The notes under the pieces: model-generated
What the model was told of the DNA's origin: nothing
Seen by the model: only the letters and a program-made list of their open reading frames with translations
The model's database searches: none
Position numbers and translations under genes: made by a program
Shown: positions 11,926-26,311 of the stretch, piece by piece
Position numbering within the stretch: position 1 is the stretch's first letter
How the letters are laid out: each line of letters begins with the position of its first letter
Assembly: GCF_027921745.1 (NCBI RefSeq)
Contig: NC_079238.1
Coordinates: 3,224,001 to 3,288,000, forward strand
DNA: 64,000 nucleotides
Direction of reading: 5' to 3'
DNA from: Schizosaccharomyces osmophilus
Lineage: Eukaryota; Ascomycota; Schizosaccharomycetes; Schizosaccharomycetales; Schizosaccharomycetaceae

Positions 11926-11933
11926 AAAAAAAA
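11926..11933 (-). terminator. RNA polymerase III terminator of tRNA-Leu
   Basis: A run of eight A on the plus strand is eight T on the transcribed strand, starting four bases after the tRNA 3' end. This is a normal Pol III stop signal. Confidence 0.85.
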
Positions 11934-11937
11934 GTTT

Positions 11938-12041
11938 TGACCGGTGAGGGATTCGAACCCTCGCATCTTCCGATATAGCAAGACTTCAACAGTCCAAGTT
12001 TCACTTGAGTGCTACGCCATAGACCGCTCGGCCAACCGGCC
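11938..12041 (-). tRNA. tRNA-Leu(CAA) with 22-nt intron
   Basis: The 7-bp acceptor stem (GGCCGGT with ACCGGTC, one G-U pair) and a D-arm carrying the A box (TGGCCGAGCGGT) are visible. The anticodon stem is TAGCA/TGCTA, and the loop is CT-CAA-G before the intron. A long class II variable arm and a T-arm with the B box GGTTCGAATCC follow; the discriminator is A. The intron lies one base 3' of the anticodon and contains CTTG, which can pair with the anticodon CAAG, the usual pre-tRNA-Leu(CAA) fold. Mature length is 82 nt. A TATA-like stretch lies on the 5' side near 12068-12076. Confidence 0.95.
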
Positions 12042-12800
12042 AGTTATTGATTGATAGTTAGAGACGTATAATATATTTCAACGAATTAGAAAATTATTTA
12101 AGTATTTGTTTTTGTTGAGAGTCTCTAAAAAAAGTTTTGTTGAGTGAATATGAAATATTTTGAATATAACAAAGATATCTTTTCTACTCTGTTGTGTAAA
12201 AATCCGTATTATCGTTTTGTTAATAGTAGCAGGTATAAGAATGGCAAGCAACCTCCCTTCATTCAACCATGCGTCTACAAAATGTATACGGGCTAGAAAG
12301 ATAAGTTTTTTATTTTTGTAGTTGCTTTCTCTTATTTGCTTATTAGTAAATTCGATTGAATGTCCAGCTTCATCTGTTTGTTCATTCAAATGAAAACAAG
12401 TACTGTAGGAATTTATTGGAAGCATTTCCTTTTTCCTTCACAATTTCTCTAGAAGCTATTTCTTATTCTATTTTATCAAACAATGTTCTTCTTATTTTAA
12501 GGATTTTTATTGCATATCCTGATTCAGGCCTTTTTTCTTATTTTGGTATATTTATTTCTTTATTTACTACGGCAAAACATATTTGAACGGTAAGCTCCTT
12601 TTATAACTGTTTGTTTACAACGGCTTAAGTAATTCAACGCATTTTGGGTAAATGTGTTAAGTACCCCCACTTTAGATGATCTTGGCTTTCATGGTAAACT
12701 CCTTACTGTCTACTAGGCCCGTTCCTCCAACCTCCTTTGCTCATAACTTACCTACCCCAAAGTTGCCTTTCAACCGTTTCTTGGAAGAACCTAAAAGAAA
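12042..12800. other. Intergenic, tRNA-Leu / DUF2433 gene leader
   Basis: About 760 bp. The last 130 bp before the ATG are pyrimidine-rich and look like a 5' leader. The minus-strand open frame at 12078-12425 has no homolog I recognise and is AT-driven. Nothing else is supported. Confidence 0.4.
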
Positions 12801-15256
12801 ATGAGCTTGGATGTATGTAAAAAAGTAAAAACGAAAGTGAAAAGTGCTAACTGTGAAAAGACGGCTAAAAGTGATTTATCAACGGAAGCCCAAGTAGTGG
12901 GAACTGAACAAAACAATGATCAGACTGCTCCTAATTTTGTTTCATCCACAGAAACCGATGATTCACACAATGTGCTTGTTTTGAACAATGGTTCAAGACT
13001 GCTCTGCATTGCGGACCTTCGTGGTAAGTAAATTGAAGAAAGTGAGGCCTCTCAAGGTAGCATGCGTTGATTTGATCTCTGCTGTTTACTTGATAATGGG
13101 ATACAAAATGATTACAGTATCAATTCTCTAATTCCGTTTACCGTAACCATACTACAGATCGTATTTGTACTAGGTTCTTTCCCTTTATAAAATTGTTTTC
13201 GCTTATGACTAATATCTTCTTTTAGGTGAATTGAGCCTTATCAACAAGCTTGCTGAAGAGACTCGTGCTGATTGTGTTATCCACACGGGCGATTTTGGAT
13301 TTTTTGAACGATCCTCTTTACCTAATATTTCAGAAAGGTTCGTGGACTTTTGTATATAATTCTCGTATATAACTAACTTTTTGAAGGACTCTTCGTCATA
13401 TAGTCCAATTTTCGCCTCTCATAAAACGTTTGCCTAGATCAAAAAGTTTTGACCACTATCCTTCAAACCCTATAAGTGATTTAAAAAACAGCATTGCTTC
13501 GCATCCTGATTGTCTTCTCTCTGAACTTCCCTATTTTTTGTCTCAGGAAAGGAAATTTATTGTTCCTGTCTATACTGTATGGGGTGCCTCTGAAGACGTT
13601 CATGTTTTAGAAAAATTCGCTACCGGTGAATACTCTATCCCTAATCTAAATATCATTGACGAACTACATTCCCATCTTTTACAAATAGGTGATTTAAAAA
13701 TTCGTCTACTTGGACTTGGTGGTCCTTATGTTCCTTTTAAACTTTTCGACAACGGTGAGGGAAAGGGTACCATTGCAGGTGCTCAGGGTACCACATGGAC
13801 AACAGTTCTTCAAATGGGTGAATTGATAGAGACCGCTAAGAGCTGTCTTGATAGGGAAGAAACTCGTGTTTTCATAACTCACCATCCTATTGGTAGAGAA
13901 GGTGTGTTCTGTCAACTTGCAACTGTTCTTCAAGCTGATATTACTTTGTCCGCTGGTCTACACTTTCGTTATGGAGCCAGTTATAACGAGTTTTCCGTGA
14001 ACCCAAATCCAGAACATTATTTGCAAAAACTTTCTGCTGGCCGTGCTCAATTCATGGAGGTTTGGGAAACCGTTAAGTCAGAGGTTGAACGAATGGTCAC
14101 TCCTGATCAACAACATTTAGTGAATAACGTTACACGTCTTGTTTCCAGAATGCCTGATGCCACCAATAGTTATGCCATGAATAATATGCTTCCTGGAACC
14201 GCGTTAAAAAATCTTTGGAACTTTAATCTGCTCGACGCCTCTTTTGGGTGGAATGTTTTAGTTGTGGAAAATGGCCACGTCCAAGTTGAAAGTAAATCTT
14301 TCGGATTCAATTTGGGGTATCGCCGTTCTGCCGCCCGTAGAAACGATAATTATAATAGAGTTACCGAGGGAGGTTCTACTGGTGAAAATTACTACAGACC
14401 TCAAAAGTCGGAAGCACAAGCCAGACCATCCTTTGCAGCGGAAGTGGAGACCGCTGGTAAACAAAATTCCGAGCCGGTTGTTGAAGAAGCGAAAGCTGCT
14501 GTGGAACCAGATGAACCTTTGAAAAAGGATGAAGCTCATCCTGATCAAAGTCTTCCCAAAGAAACTGTTTATGAAGAGGATGAGTCTGTGTCTGCTTCGA
14601 AGCTCCCTAGCGATGCAAAAGATATCGAAAAGGGATTAGCAGACACGACAATTTCAGAAGAGAGCACCATCGACGAGAAAGATGCTGCTGAAAGGATTCC
14701 TGGAGAACAAAGTGGCTCAACTGTATATGCGCGGCAGACACCCAAAGGTGACTATCAAAAGAATATGGACCGTGGATTCCGTCCCAACTATGGAGAGCGT
14801 CAAGAGAGATTTGGGTTCCATATAACACCTTGTAATACCGAAGAAGAAGCTCGGTCTTTCTTCACTGACGGTGCTGATCAGCTAATCACTAATGTTCAAA
14901 TTCGTACCTCCACGAACCGAAACAGAAATTTACCTCCAAACACGAACGTGACTCCCACAAATTATGCTTATGTTCACTTTGAGAATCAAGATGCTGTCAA
15001 TAAGGTAGCTGACAAGATCAAAACCCCCGATGGCGTGCGTGCCAACGTAATGCGTGATGATTACTACCGTCAAAATAGAGGTTGGTATAGGGGTGGCCGA
15101 ACAGAAGGTCATTATTCTAATATGCGTACAAACCGTGGACGAGGTGGCCGTGGTGGTCGTTACCCTAGAATGCAGCAACATCCTCGTCAAATGCAATCTG
15201 CTGGAACTTCTGTAGCACCTAACTATAGCACTGAACAAAGCTCAGCTGATCATTAA
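12801..15256 (+). CDS. DUF2433-type metallophosphoesterase-like protein with C-terminal RRM-like and RGG regions
   Basis: Three exons: 12801-13023, 13226-13337 and 13387-15256, giving 734 aa. The N-terminus is a Lys-rich tail. A calcineurin-like phosphoesterase fold follows: [20 protein letters not shown], then [11 protein letters not shown] and, further on, [12 protein letters not shown]. These correspond to the D-x-H/GD/GNH-type metal motifs, but the first is D-L-R-G and no GNH(E/D) motif is seen, so catalysis is doubtful. Residues about 430-560 are acidic linker. After it comes an RRM-like segment ([19 protein letters not shown]) and an RGG/RY-rich tail near [18 protein letters not shown] binding is an inference. 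Intron 2 has a GTTCGT donor and an AAG acceptor; the frame is restored only this way. Confidence 0.85.
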
Positions 15257-15808
15257 TGAAAATTGTTTACGATCTTAACGATTTACTCTGTCCCTCAAAA
15301 TTACATTCTTTGATATCCTTTTGTTTATGGATTGATGTTTATGTCGTCTCCGCGTCTTCAACTTTCCTTTTCATGAATGCATCTTTTGAAAAGGTGCTTC
15401 TTTCCATAGAAATTGGAATTGGGTGAATAAGGTAGAAAAAAGTTTTGTGATAGTAACTCCTTTTCTACGCCAGCTTCTGACTTTCTGATTCTACCATGCA
15501 ATGGTTAGAATTTCAAAGTTTTTCTGCTTATAGGGTTATAAGCAAGATTTGAATGTTCTATAATGACTTTGTAAGAAGATTGCACATTAATAGATTTGAA
15601 ATTTCAAAACTCATCTTCACTAGTAAAAACAACTTCAAATGGTCGAAATTAAGTTGGTCGGTAAATGGCTTTGATGGAATAGAAACTTTAGCTATCGCTT
15701 ACAAACGAATCAACTGGAATAAGCAAAGTCCAAATAAGCACCTGACCCTTACCATACGTATGAGGTTATACATACGGGAATTTGCGTATTTCTCTAACAT
15801 TTCCGCAA
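15257..15808. other. Intergenic, DUF2433 gene / skb1
   Basis: About 550 bp of 3' flank and skb1 leader. The plus-strand open frame 15553-15849 overlaps the skb1 start out of frame, and nothing in it resembles a known protein. Confidence 0.4.
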
Positions 15809-17806
15809 ATGGCTTCAAAAACACCAACTGTAGGAATTCATTCTTCTAAAGAAGCAATCTATCTGTCTTTACAAGAGGGCTATGATTTTGTTGGAGTTAG
15901 GTTGAGTACTGATGCTTTGAAGCAACGCGTAGAGAGTTTAGAACCTTTCGAAAGCGTGCAAGAGTTTTTCGACAGTGAAATAGCCTACCATCCAGAAGGT
16001 TTGGATTTAAAATATTGAATTGTGTTAGCTAACATTATGAAAGAATACGTAAATAAAGTAGTCGGGCTCACGTCAGAATGGATTGAATTGGATTCGAACG
16101 ATGCCTTGATAGCTCAGCGGTCTGAAGAAATTTTAATGAAAGAGGTTTCCTTTGCCTCTTACTGTGGTCTTGCTAGCGTCCTTTGTAATGGCCCTAAATA
16201 TGCCGATAACATAACGCAATATGCTAGATCATGCTCGACGATTTTAAATTCTAGTTACAATATCACTTTGGTTCTTCAATTTCCAATTGAATATGGCCAG
16301 GAAGACCTTTTTGAGAGTTGGAAGATGTGGAATATAGTTCGTACTTCTTGTAAATACAATCCTCGATTACAAGTTGCTCTCGAATTACCTCCATCATGTT
16401 CCCCTCCAATAGAATTAGTAAACAGATGGTATGCTGAGCCCATTGGTATGATCTCCCTATCTTGCATGGCTTTTGTTCCAAACCCGACTGGCTACCCTGT
16501 ATTGAGTCGTAAGCTTCGAGCCATCTTTTCTTTATACCTCAGACTAAATCCAAAGGTCTTTCTAAGGGATAGCAATGTTCCCGATAAGATTGGTGAATCA
16601 CCCGACTATAGTATATACATGAAACACCTTTTTGATACACAGCCTCCAGCTCCCTTGGTTGAGGAATTTGCCGGCGGGTACAAAGACTATTTACAGATTC
16701 CATTACAGCCACTCAGTCATAACTTGGAAAATATCACTTACGAGATTTTTGAGAGAGATCCTGTGAAGTATGCTCAGTATGAACAAGCGATTTTCGCGGC
16801 CTTAAACGACCGAGATGCAAATTCGGTTACGCGCATTGCTGTGGTAGGTGCGGGAAGAGGCCCTTTGGTCGATTGTGCTCTTCGGGCAGCTATATCATCT
16901 GCACGTACGGTAGACATGATAGCATTAGAAAAGAACCCTAATGCGTTCGCCATGCTTTTATTACGAAACAGACAGGATTGGGCTGGAAAGGTAACGCTTG
17001 TTTTTGGGGATATGCGAGAATGGAATCCCGATTATAAAATTGATATCTTAGTGAGCGAACTATTGGGAAGCATGGCAGATAATGAGTTAAGTCCAGAATG
17101 CTTGGATGGTGTCCAGCGAGTGCTGAATCCAATTACAGGAATAAGTATTCCTTCATCATACGCTTCGTACATCACTCCGATCATGTCCCCAAAGCTCTGG
17201 TCGGAAGTCCGTAATATGAACGATGCTTCGGCATTTGCAAGGCAATACGTTGTTTTAATGAATTCCGTTGATTTTTTGGCACCAAATGATGAGTTTCGAT
17301 TTCAACCACTTTGGTCATTTCATCACCCGAACGACGAGACGAAATTGTTTTCAAAAAATCAACATAATCGAAGAAATGCAGCTGTGCGCTTTCAAGCGAC
17401 TAACCCAGGTGTATTGCATGGCTTTGCTGGTTATTTTGAAGCTACTTTGTACAAAAATATCTCGCTCTCCACGTTGCCGACGACAATGGAAGAAAAGTCT
17501 CCGGACATGTTTTCATGGTTCCCAATATATATTCCAATCGAGGTATGACTATAAATTTTTACGTTGCTGTACAACTTTTATTTTATTTTTTTGAATCCTT
17601 ACTTACCATAAATTTAGAAACCAATGTACGTTCCCGAAAACAGCCAGCTTCAATTACACCTATGGAGAATGACTGATGGCGCACGAGTCTGGTTTGAATG
17701 GTCTGCAAATACATATCTGGTATTGAGGAACGGAAGCCACATTCATCTTTCATCCACTGACATTCACAATGCTTCTGGAAGGGGCTTTTCATACCTCATG
17801 AATTAA
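15809..17806 (+). CDS. skb1: Protein arginine methyltransferase Skb1 (PRMT5 family)
   Basis: Three exons: 15809-15998, 16044-17542 and 17618-17806, giving 625 aa. The N-terminal half is the PRMT5 TIM-barrel region. The C-terminal half has SAM motif I (VVGAGRGPLVDCAL), LEKNPNA, GDMREW, and the double-E active-site loop SELLGSMADNELSPE. SWFPIYIPIEKPMYVPE is formed across the second junction. Skb1 makes symmetric dimethylarginine and in S. pombe binds the Shk1/PAK kinase and forms cortical nodes that set cell size. Intron 1 is unusual: a GTTTGG donor, a GCTAAC branch site and an AAG acceptor. An alternative acceptor (TAG, 18 nt later) would keep the frame and remove six residues. Confidence 0.94.
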
Positions 17807-20409
<2,603 letters not shown>

Positions 20410-20813
20410 CTAAGATTAAATTTTTGAATGGGATTTCGGATTACTTCTCTACTAACTCATTTTTTTTGTCTTTTTGTTAATATACTTGAAGTATTTTGTA
20501 ATATAGACCTTGCTTAGGGATATCGGATATCAAAACAGGTAATAATGGATCTTATTAAACGATTAAAAGCTACACTCATGTAAATAATGTAAAAAATACA
20601 CATTCTGGGAGAAATAATAAAAGCATGAGCCATTTAACATAATGAATATGATTAAGCGTTTAATTATTGGAGATAAGAAATACAATATTAGGATTGTCAA
20701 ATATTTTCATATTGTTTAGTGACAGCTGATGAATTCAGCAGTTGTTCAAGTTCGCAACTGAAATTACCTATCTCACTACCTTAATTTTGAGGAATGCACG
20801 GAGAAATCACATA
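20410..20813. other. Intergenic, prp43 / mannosyltransferase gene
   Basis: 404 bp. AT-rich with no supported feature. The frame of the next gene is open upstream of its ATG only to a TTG. Confidence 0.4.
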
Positions 20814-21981
20814 ATGGGATTATTGACTTTGGTAAAAAATAAAGCACTGCTTTTTTTGGGGTTACTTTTTGTTGGAATCATTTTTAAGTACGTGGTTACA
20901 GAGGACTTGGAAATAATCACCAAATTTGAGAAACGTTTAGAGAGGTTGAACCAAAACTTAATAAAGGATGTGAATGACTTCCGCAAGAAGGAAAATGCTA
21001 CTCTTCTTACAATGGCAAGAAATTCTGAGTTGTATGAACTAGTAAACACGGTTCTCATATATGAAAGAAAATTCAACGGAATATATCGATACCCATGGGT
21101 GTTCCTTAACGATGAACCCTTTTCTGATAAATTTAAAAATACAATTGCTCGATTAACAAGCGGCCCTACTTATTTTGGAGAAATCCCAAAGGAGCAGTGG
21201 GATATGCCGGACTCTATAGACGTTGACCGAGCTGAGGCATCATGGGGGAACATGGCAATGAGAGGCATTATTTATGGAGGGAAGAAATCTTATCGACAAA
21301 TGTGCAGATACTATTCTGGTTTTTTTTGGAAACATCCATTACTCGATTCATATAAATACTACTGGAGAATCGAGCACGATTCTAATTTGTTATGCGACAT
21401 AAAAAAGGATCCATTTACTGAACTTCGTGAAAAAAATAAAACCTATGGGTTTGTCATTACCATTAAAGAAATTGCAGCTACCATCCCCTCTTTATGGAAC
21501 ACAACAATGGACTTTGTTGCAACGTATCCCGAGTTGCTGGCACCTAACAATTTATGGGATTGGATTTCTATAAATGAAGGAAAAGATTATAGTTTGTGTC
21601 ATTTTGTAAGCGTCTCCTCTGCTCCATGCTTTTATACTAACATGTTTAGTGGTCTAATTTTGAGGTTGCAGATTTGGACTTCTTTCGGAGCGATGCATAC
21701 CAAAAATATTTTGATTACTTGGATAATGCTGGTGGATTTTTTTACGAAGTACGTCTGGCCATAGACATTTTAACTTCCATGTTGACAAGTACTTGAACAG
21801 CAGCTAATCTTTTTAGAGATGGGGTGATGCCCCAATTCATTCAATAGCTTTAAGTCTCTTCCTGGATAAAAACCAAATCTTGTTTTTTAGGGACATAGGC
21901 TATGAGCATTCGCCTATCACTTACTGCCCTACTAATAATAAACATTGCAGCTGTGATGTTCCTTACGGAGATCGTATGTAG
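20814..21981 (+). CDS. omh2: Golgi alpha-1,2-mannosyltransferase, KTR/Omh family
   Basis: Three exons: 20814-21605, 21650-21748 and 21817-21981, giving 351 aa; both introns are phase 0. It is a type II membrane protein: a short cytosolic N-terminus, a signal anchor at about residues 11-26 ([14 protein letters not shown]), and a stem. The GT15 catalytic domain has the family motifs [60 protein letters not shown] and [20 protein letters not shown], the last made by splicing exon 2 to 3. The enzyme extends O- or N-linked mannose chains. The omh2 name follows its position between prp43 and the Arb1-type gene in S. pombe as I recall. The ATG at 20814 is the first in frame. Confidence 0.9.
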
Positions 21982-22514
21982 AATTTTCCCTTTTATTTAA
22001 CCGATGGTTCTAACCAAGTAAACAGTTAAAGACAACAATTCCTGCATTTATAAATATTTGCAAGTCGCAGAAGGCATTTGAGTTTACCAAGCGAGTGCTG
22101 CGAGTTTAATATTTACTTAAAGTAAGGAATAAACTTTGTGCTTTGGTCGTTTATCAGTGTCTCAACACTGCTATATCTGAAGACGAAAAAAATTTCCTTT
22201 TTTCTTCTTAATGAATTTCAGGATGCTACGTGAATATAGAAATAGATGTAAAAACGAAAATGAAAATTTAATTAATCATTTTATGATTTAATCTCTGTCA
22301 TCAAATAATAAATTTATTATAGGCGCATGAAAAATTTACCTTGAACACGGGCTCGCTAAGTAACGTTTCTATTTAAATTTTAGTGATGCTTGCTATGTGG
22401 CGTTAAATCTAATAAGGAAATATAAAATTTTCATACAAAGCGATGGCAACACGTCACATATTCCCATTTACAAAAGATAGAATTTTTCCAAATTTTGGTT
22501 TGTTCTTAGCAAAC
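21982..22514. other. Intergenic, mannosyltransferase / Arb1-type ABC gene
   Basis: 533 bp. Mostly AT-rich flank. From 22443 there is an ATG in frame with the ABC gene, adding 24 codons if translation began there; see findings. Confidence 0.4.
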
Positions 22515-24480
22515 ATGTCAGCAGCACCAAAATCATCATCGAAACTGAGAAGAGAGGTAAGTTGATGAAAAGGTAATCTAAAATAAATTATATTGATGCC
22601 TAAAATCTAATTTTTCATGCTTTTTTTCCAAAGCATTTGCAAAACAGTTACTAACTATTACAAAACAGGCCAAGCAAGCCGAACGTCTTGCTGCTAAGGG
22701 TCAAGCTCCCAAGTCGAAAACCTCTAAGAATGACAAGGACAAAGAAGTCGATGGTGTAACTACTGACATTTCCCAATTGTCCACTGATGATCCTATTTTT
22801 GAAAGAAGTGCTTCTGGTGTATTGATTAGTCAATCCATGAGTCGTGATATCAAGATTGACAGCTATACACTCTCTTTCCACGGCCGTCTCTTGATTGAGA
22901 ACGCCATTGTGGAACTTAACCACGGTCAACGTTATGGTTTATTGGGTGAAAATGGATCCGGTAAGAGTACTTTCCTTGAATCTTTGGCTGCTCGTGATGT
23001 TGAGATCCCTGAACACATTGATGTTTATTTGCTTAATGCTGAGGCCGAACCCACTGACATTAATGCCGTCGAGTATATCATTAGATCCGCAAAGCAAAAG
23101 GTTCAAAAGCTTGAACTTGAAATCGAAGAATTGTCCACAGCTGATAATGTTGATGACGTTTTGCTTGAAAGTAAATATGAAGAACTTGACGACATGGACC
23201 CCAGCACCTTTGAAGCTAAGGCTGCTATGATTTTGAACGGTTTGGGTTTCACCCAGGAGACAATGAAGAAACCCACCAAGGACATGTCTGGTGGTTGGCG
23301 TATGCGTGTCTCTCTTTCCCGCGCTTTGTTCATCAAGCCTTCTTTGCTTTTGTTGGACGAACCCACCAATCACTTGGATCTTGAAGCTGTTGTCTGGTTG
23401 GAAAGCTATCTTGCCAAGTATGACAGATGTCTTGTCGTTACTTCCCACTCTCAAGATTTCCTAAACAATGTTTGCACAAACATTATCGATTTGAATACCA
23501 AGAAGCAATTAACTTACTATGGTGGTAACTTTGATATTTACATGCGTACCAAGGAAGAAAACGAGACAAACCAAATGAAGGCTTACCTTAAGCAACAAGA
23601 AGAAATTGCCCATATCAGAAAGTTCATTGCTGGTGCTGGTACTTATGCCAACTTGGTGCGTCAAGCTAAGTCTAAGCAAAAGATTATCGACAAGATGGAA
23701 GCCGCTGGTTTGATTGAAAAGCCCGAGCCTCCTCGTTCTTTCAGCTTTGAATTTGAAGAAGTACGTAAGCTTCCCCCTCCTATCATTGCTTTCAACGACG
23801 TTGCATTCTCCTATGATGGTAACCTCGATCACTCTCTTTATCGTGACTTGTCTTTCGGTATTGACATGGACTCTCGTGTCGCTATTGTCGGTAAGAACGG
23901 TACTGGTAAGTCCACTTTGTTGAACTTGATTACTGGTATGTTGATTCCTGTTGAGGGTAATGTCTCTCGTTACAGTGGTTTGAAGTTGGCCAAGTACTCT
24001 CAACACAGTGCTGACCAACTCCCTTACGAAAAATCCCCTCTTGAATATGTCAGCGACACCTACAAATCCAAATTCCCCAATAGAGAACTTCAACAGTGGC
24101 GTAGTGTCCTTGGCAAGTTTGGCTTGTCTGGTCAACACCAAACTAGTGAAATCCGTACATTATCTGATGGTTTGAAGAGCCGTGTCGTGTTCGCTGCTCT
24201 TGCCTTGGAAGAGCCTCACATTCTTTTGCTCGACGAACCTACTAACCATTTGGATATTACATCAATTGATGCTTTGGCTGGTGCTATTAAAAGATGGAGT
24301 GGTGGTGTCGTTTTGGTTTCACACGATTTCCGTCTTATTGGCCAAGTTTCTAATGAACTTTGGGAAGTTAAGGACAAGAAGGTTGTGAAATTGGACTGCA
24401 ACATCGAAGAGTACAAGAAACAAATGGCTATTGAAGTCCAATCTCATGATACCACTTCTAAGGTCAAGCACTTGGTTTAG
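22515..24480 (+). CDS. Ribosome-biogenesis ABC-F ATPase, Arb1 type
   Basis: Two exons: 22515-22556 and 22669-24480, giving 617 aa. The intron has a GTAAGT donor, a CTAAC branch site and a CAG acceptor. The basic N-terminus (SKLRREAKQAERLAAKG) is typical of Arb1. Two ABC domains follow with no membrane segments: Walker A GLLGENGSGKST and IVGKNGTGKST, signatures LSGGWRMRV and LSDGLKSRV, and Walker B LLLLDEPTNHLD and ILLLDEPTNHLD. The linker is a charged helix. In budding yeast Arb1 shuttles and is needed for 40S and 60S export and maturation. In the second domain the signature is LSDG rather than LSGG. The codons are strongly biased to those of highly expressed genes. Confidence 0.92.
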
Positions 24481-24848
24481 ATTACTTAAAATTTCTTTCT
24501 ATAATTGGTTGAAGGGAATATTCTTATGTTTAGTTGAGGGTTATTTTATGTGGGCTAAAAATTACTTTAAATTTTGGTTAAATATCATATTTTTGTTATG
24601 TGTAGTTTATAATGTACGAGGCGGTGAATGTTGTGTAAGCTTATTGATAATTTATGTGCATAATGCAGTCCTAAGTATTTTATCTTCTTTTGTAGATGAA
24701 ATACACTAGGAAGTTTCTTTTTATTGTACACTTATTCGTACGAAAGCAATGTATTTGGAAAATAGGAGGCGGTGAACCAAGGGAGTAAAAATTGCGAAGT
24801 ATAATAAAAGCGATTGTTTCCAGTTTTACTCTCGTTTTTCTTTTTCTA

Positions 24849-24884
<36 letters not shown>

Positions 24885-25058
24885 CTCCATCCTTTAATTG
24901 AAAATGAAATGCATCGTATTTCATCCTTTGCGTTCTGGCTTGCACCACTTTATCGCCATACCCAGTGTTGGTACTAACAGTCAGCAACACAACCAAACAT
25001 CAAGACAACCGAAGCTTTAAAAAATTGCTCATTTTTATCATTAAGAAAAATTGAATAG
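24481..25058. other. Intergenic, ABC gene / ppa2
   Basis: 578 bp containing a 32-base T tract (24853-24884), given separately. Otherwise it holds the 3' flank of the ABC gene and the ppa2 leader; no gene is supported. Confidence 0.45.
24853..24884. repeat. Poly(T) homopolymer tract, 32 nt
   Basis: An uninterrupted run of T about 175 bp before the ppa2 ATG. Such tracts exclude nucleosomes and are common in yeast promoters; length is prone to sequencing error. No target-site duplication or SINE-like body adjoins it. Confidence 0.9.
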
Positions 25059-26311
25059 ATGTCTATAGATTCAGACGATGTCTCGCAATCAGTATTCGGA
25101 GCTAATAACGTCTCTTTGAAAGATGTGGACGGATGGATCGAACAATTGAAAAGGTGTGAACCTCTCAGTGAGTCAGATGTAGAAGCCCTCTGTGAAAAGG
25201 TAAGAATTTGCTTGAATTACGAATACATTGAAGCAACTCTAAGATTGCTTCGAAATTGCGGTTTATATCAACTCCGATCTTTGAGAGAGCGTGCTAAGAG
25301 TTTCGAAGAGCAACTAACTGAAACTGTTTTAAAGTCTTTAAGAATATTTGGCGGAGCATGACACTAACTATGGAGTAGGCAAAAGAAGTGTTATGTCGCG
25401 AAAGTAATGTTCAGCCCGTACATAACCCTGTTACTGTTTGTGGTGATATTCACGGACAATTTCATGACTTGATGGAGTTATTTAAAATTGGAGGCGAAGT
25501 ACCTGATATGAACTACCTTTTTATGGGAGACTATGTAGATAGAGGGTACCATAGTGTTGAAACAGCAAGTCTGCTGGTAGCTATGAAGTTACGGTTTCCC
25601 CACCGAATTACAATATTAAGAGGAAATCATGAATCTCGTCAAATCACCCAAGTCTATGGATTTTATGATGAATGCTTACGTAAATATGGTTCCGCGAATG
25701 TATGGAAGCATTTTACTAATCTTTTTGACTATTTCCCTTTAACCGCATTAATTGAAGACCGTATATTCTGTCTACACGGTGGTCTTTCTCCTAGCATCGA
25801 TTCATTGGACCAAATTCGATCTTTAGATCGTGTTCAGGAAGTTCCTCATGAAGGTCCTATGTGTGATCTACTTTGGTCCGACCCTGATGATCGTTGTGGT
25901 TGGGGTATCTCTCCCCGTGGTGCAGGTTACACTTTTGGACAAGACATTTCTGAATCTTTCAACCATGCAAACGGCCTAAGTTTGACCGCAAGAGCTCACC
26001 AATTGGTAATGGAAGGTTACAATTGGGCTCATGATGGCGACGTAGTAACTATCTTTTCTGCTCCTAATTACTGTTATCGTTGTGGTAATCAAGCTGCGAT
26101 TTTGGAGGTTGACGATAATATGAATCAAGTTTTGTAAGTTTGCACTAAAATATCCTTTTGCGGTTACTAACAACGTTCTTTAGTTTGCAATTTGACCCAG
26201 CACCGAGAAAAGGCGAACCCGTCATTGCACGAAGGACTCCAGGTAAGGACCAGCTAAAAATACTGGCTTTTTGTATCCTCGCTTGCTAACATAATAGATT
26301 ACTTCCTTTAA
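25059..26311 (+). CDS. ppa2: Serine/threonine protein phosphatase PP2A catalytic subunit
   Basis: Four exons: 25059-25199, 25379-26133, 26184-26242 and 26298-26311 (14 nt), giving 322 aa, the length I recall for S. pombe Ppa2. The metal-binding motifs are [21 protein letters not shown] and the His of [14 protein letters not shown]-type [20 protein letters not shown] and [12 protein letters not shown] are intact. The C-terminus TPDYFL has the Tyr and Leu that are phosphorylated and carboxymethylated to select regulatory B subunits. DYFL comes from the tiny last exon plus one base. Ppa2 is the major PP2A, acting on mitotic entry and the cell wall. Intron 1 is long (179 nt) for this genome. Confidence 0.96.

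Noticed and set aside
22939-24141. Minus-strand frames of 171 and 210 codons opposite the Arb1-type ABC gene
   Set aside because: Same cause: biased codons of a highly expressed gene leave the complementary strand free of stops.
24853-24884. Poly(T) tract as the tail of a retroposed element
   Set aside because: No element body, target-site duplication or reverse-transcriptase remnant lies next to it; a promoter poly(dA:dT) tract explains it.
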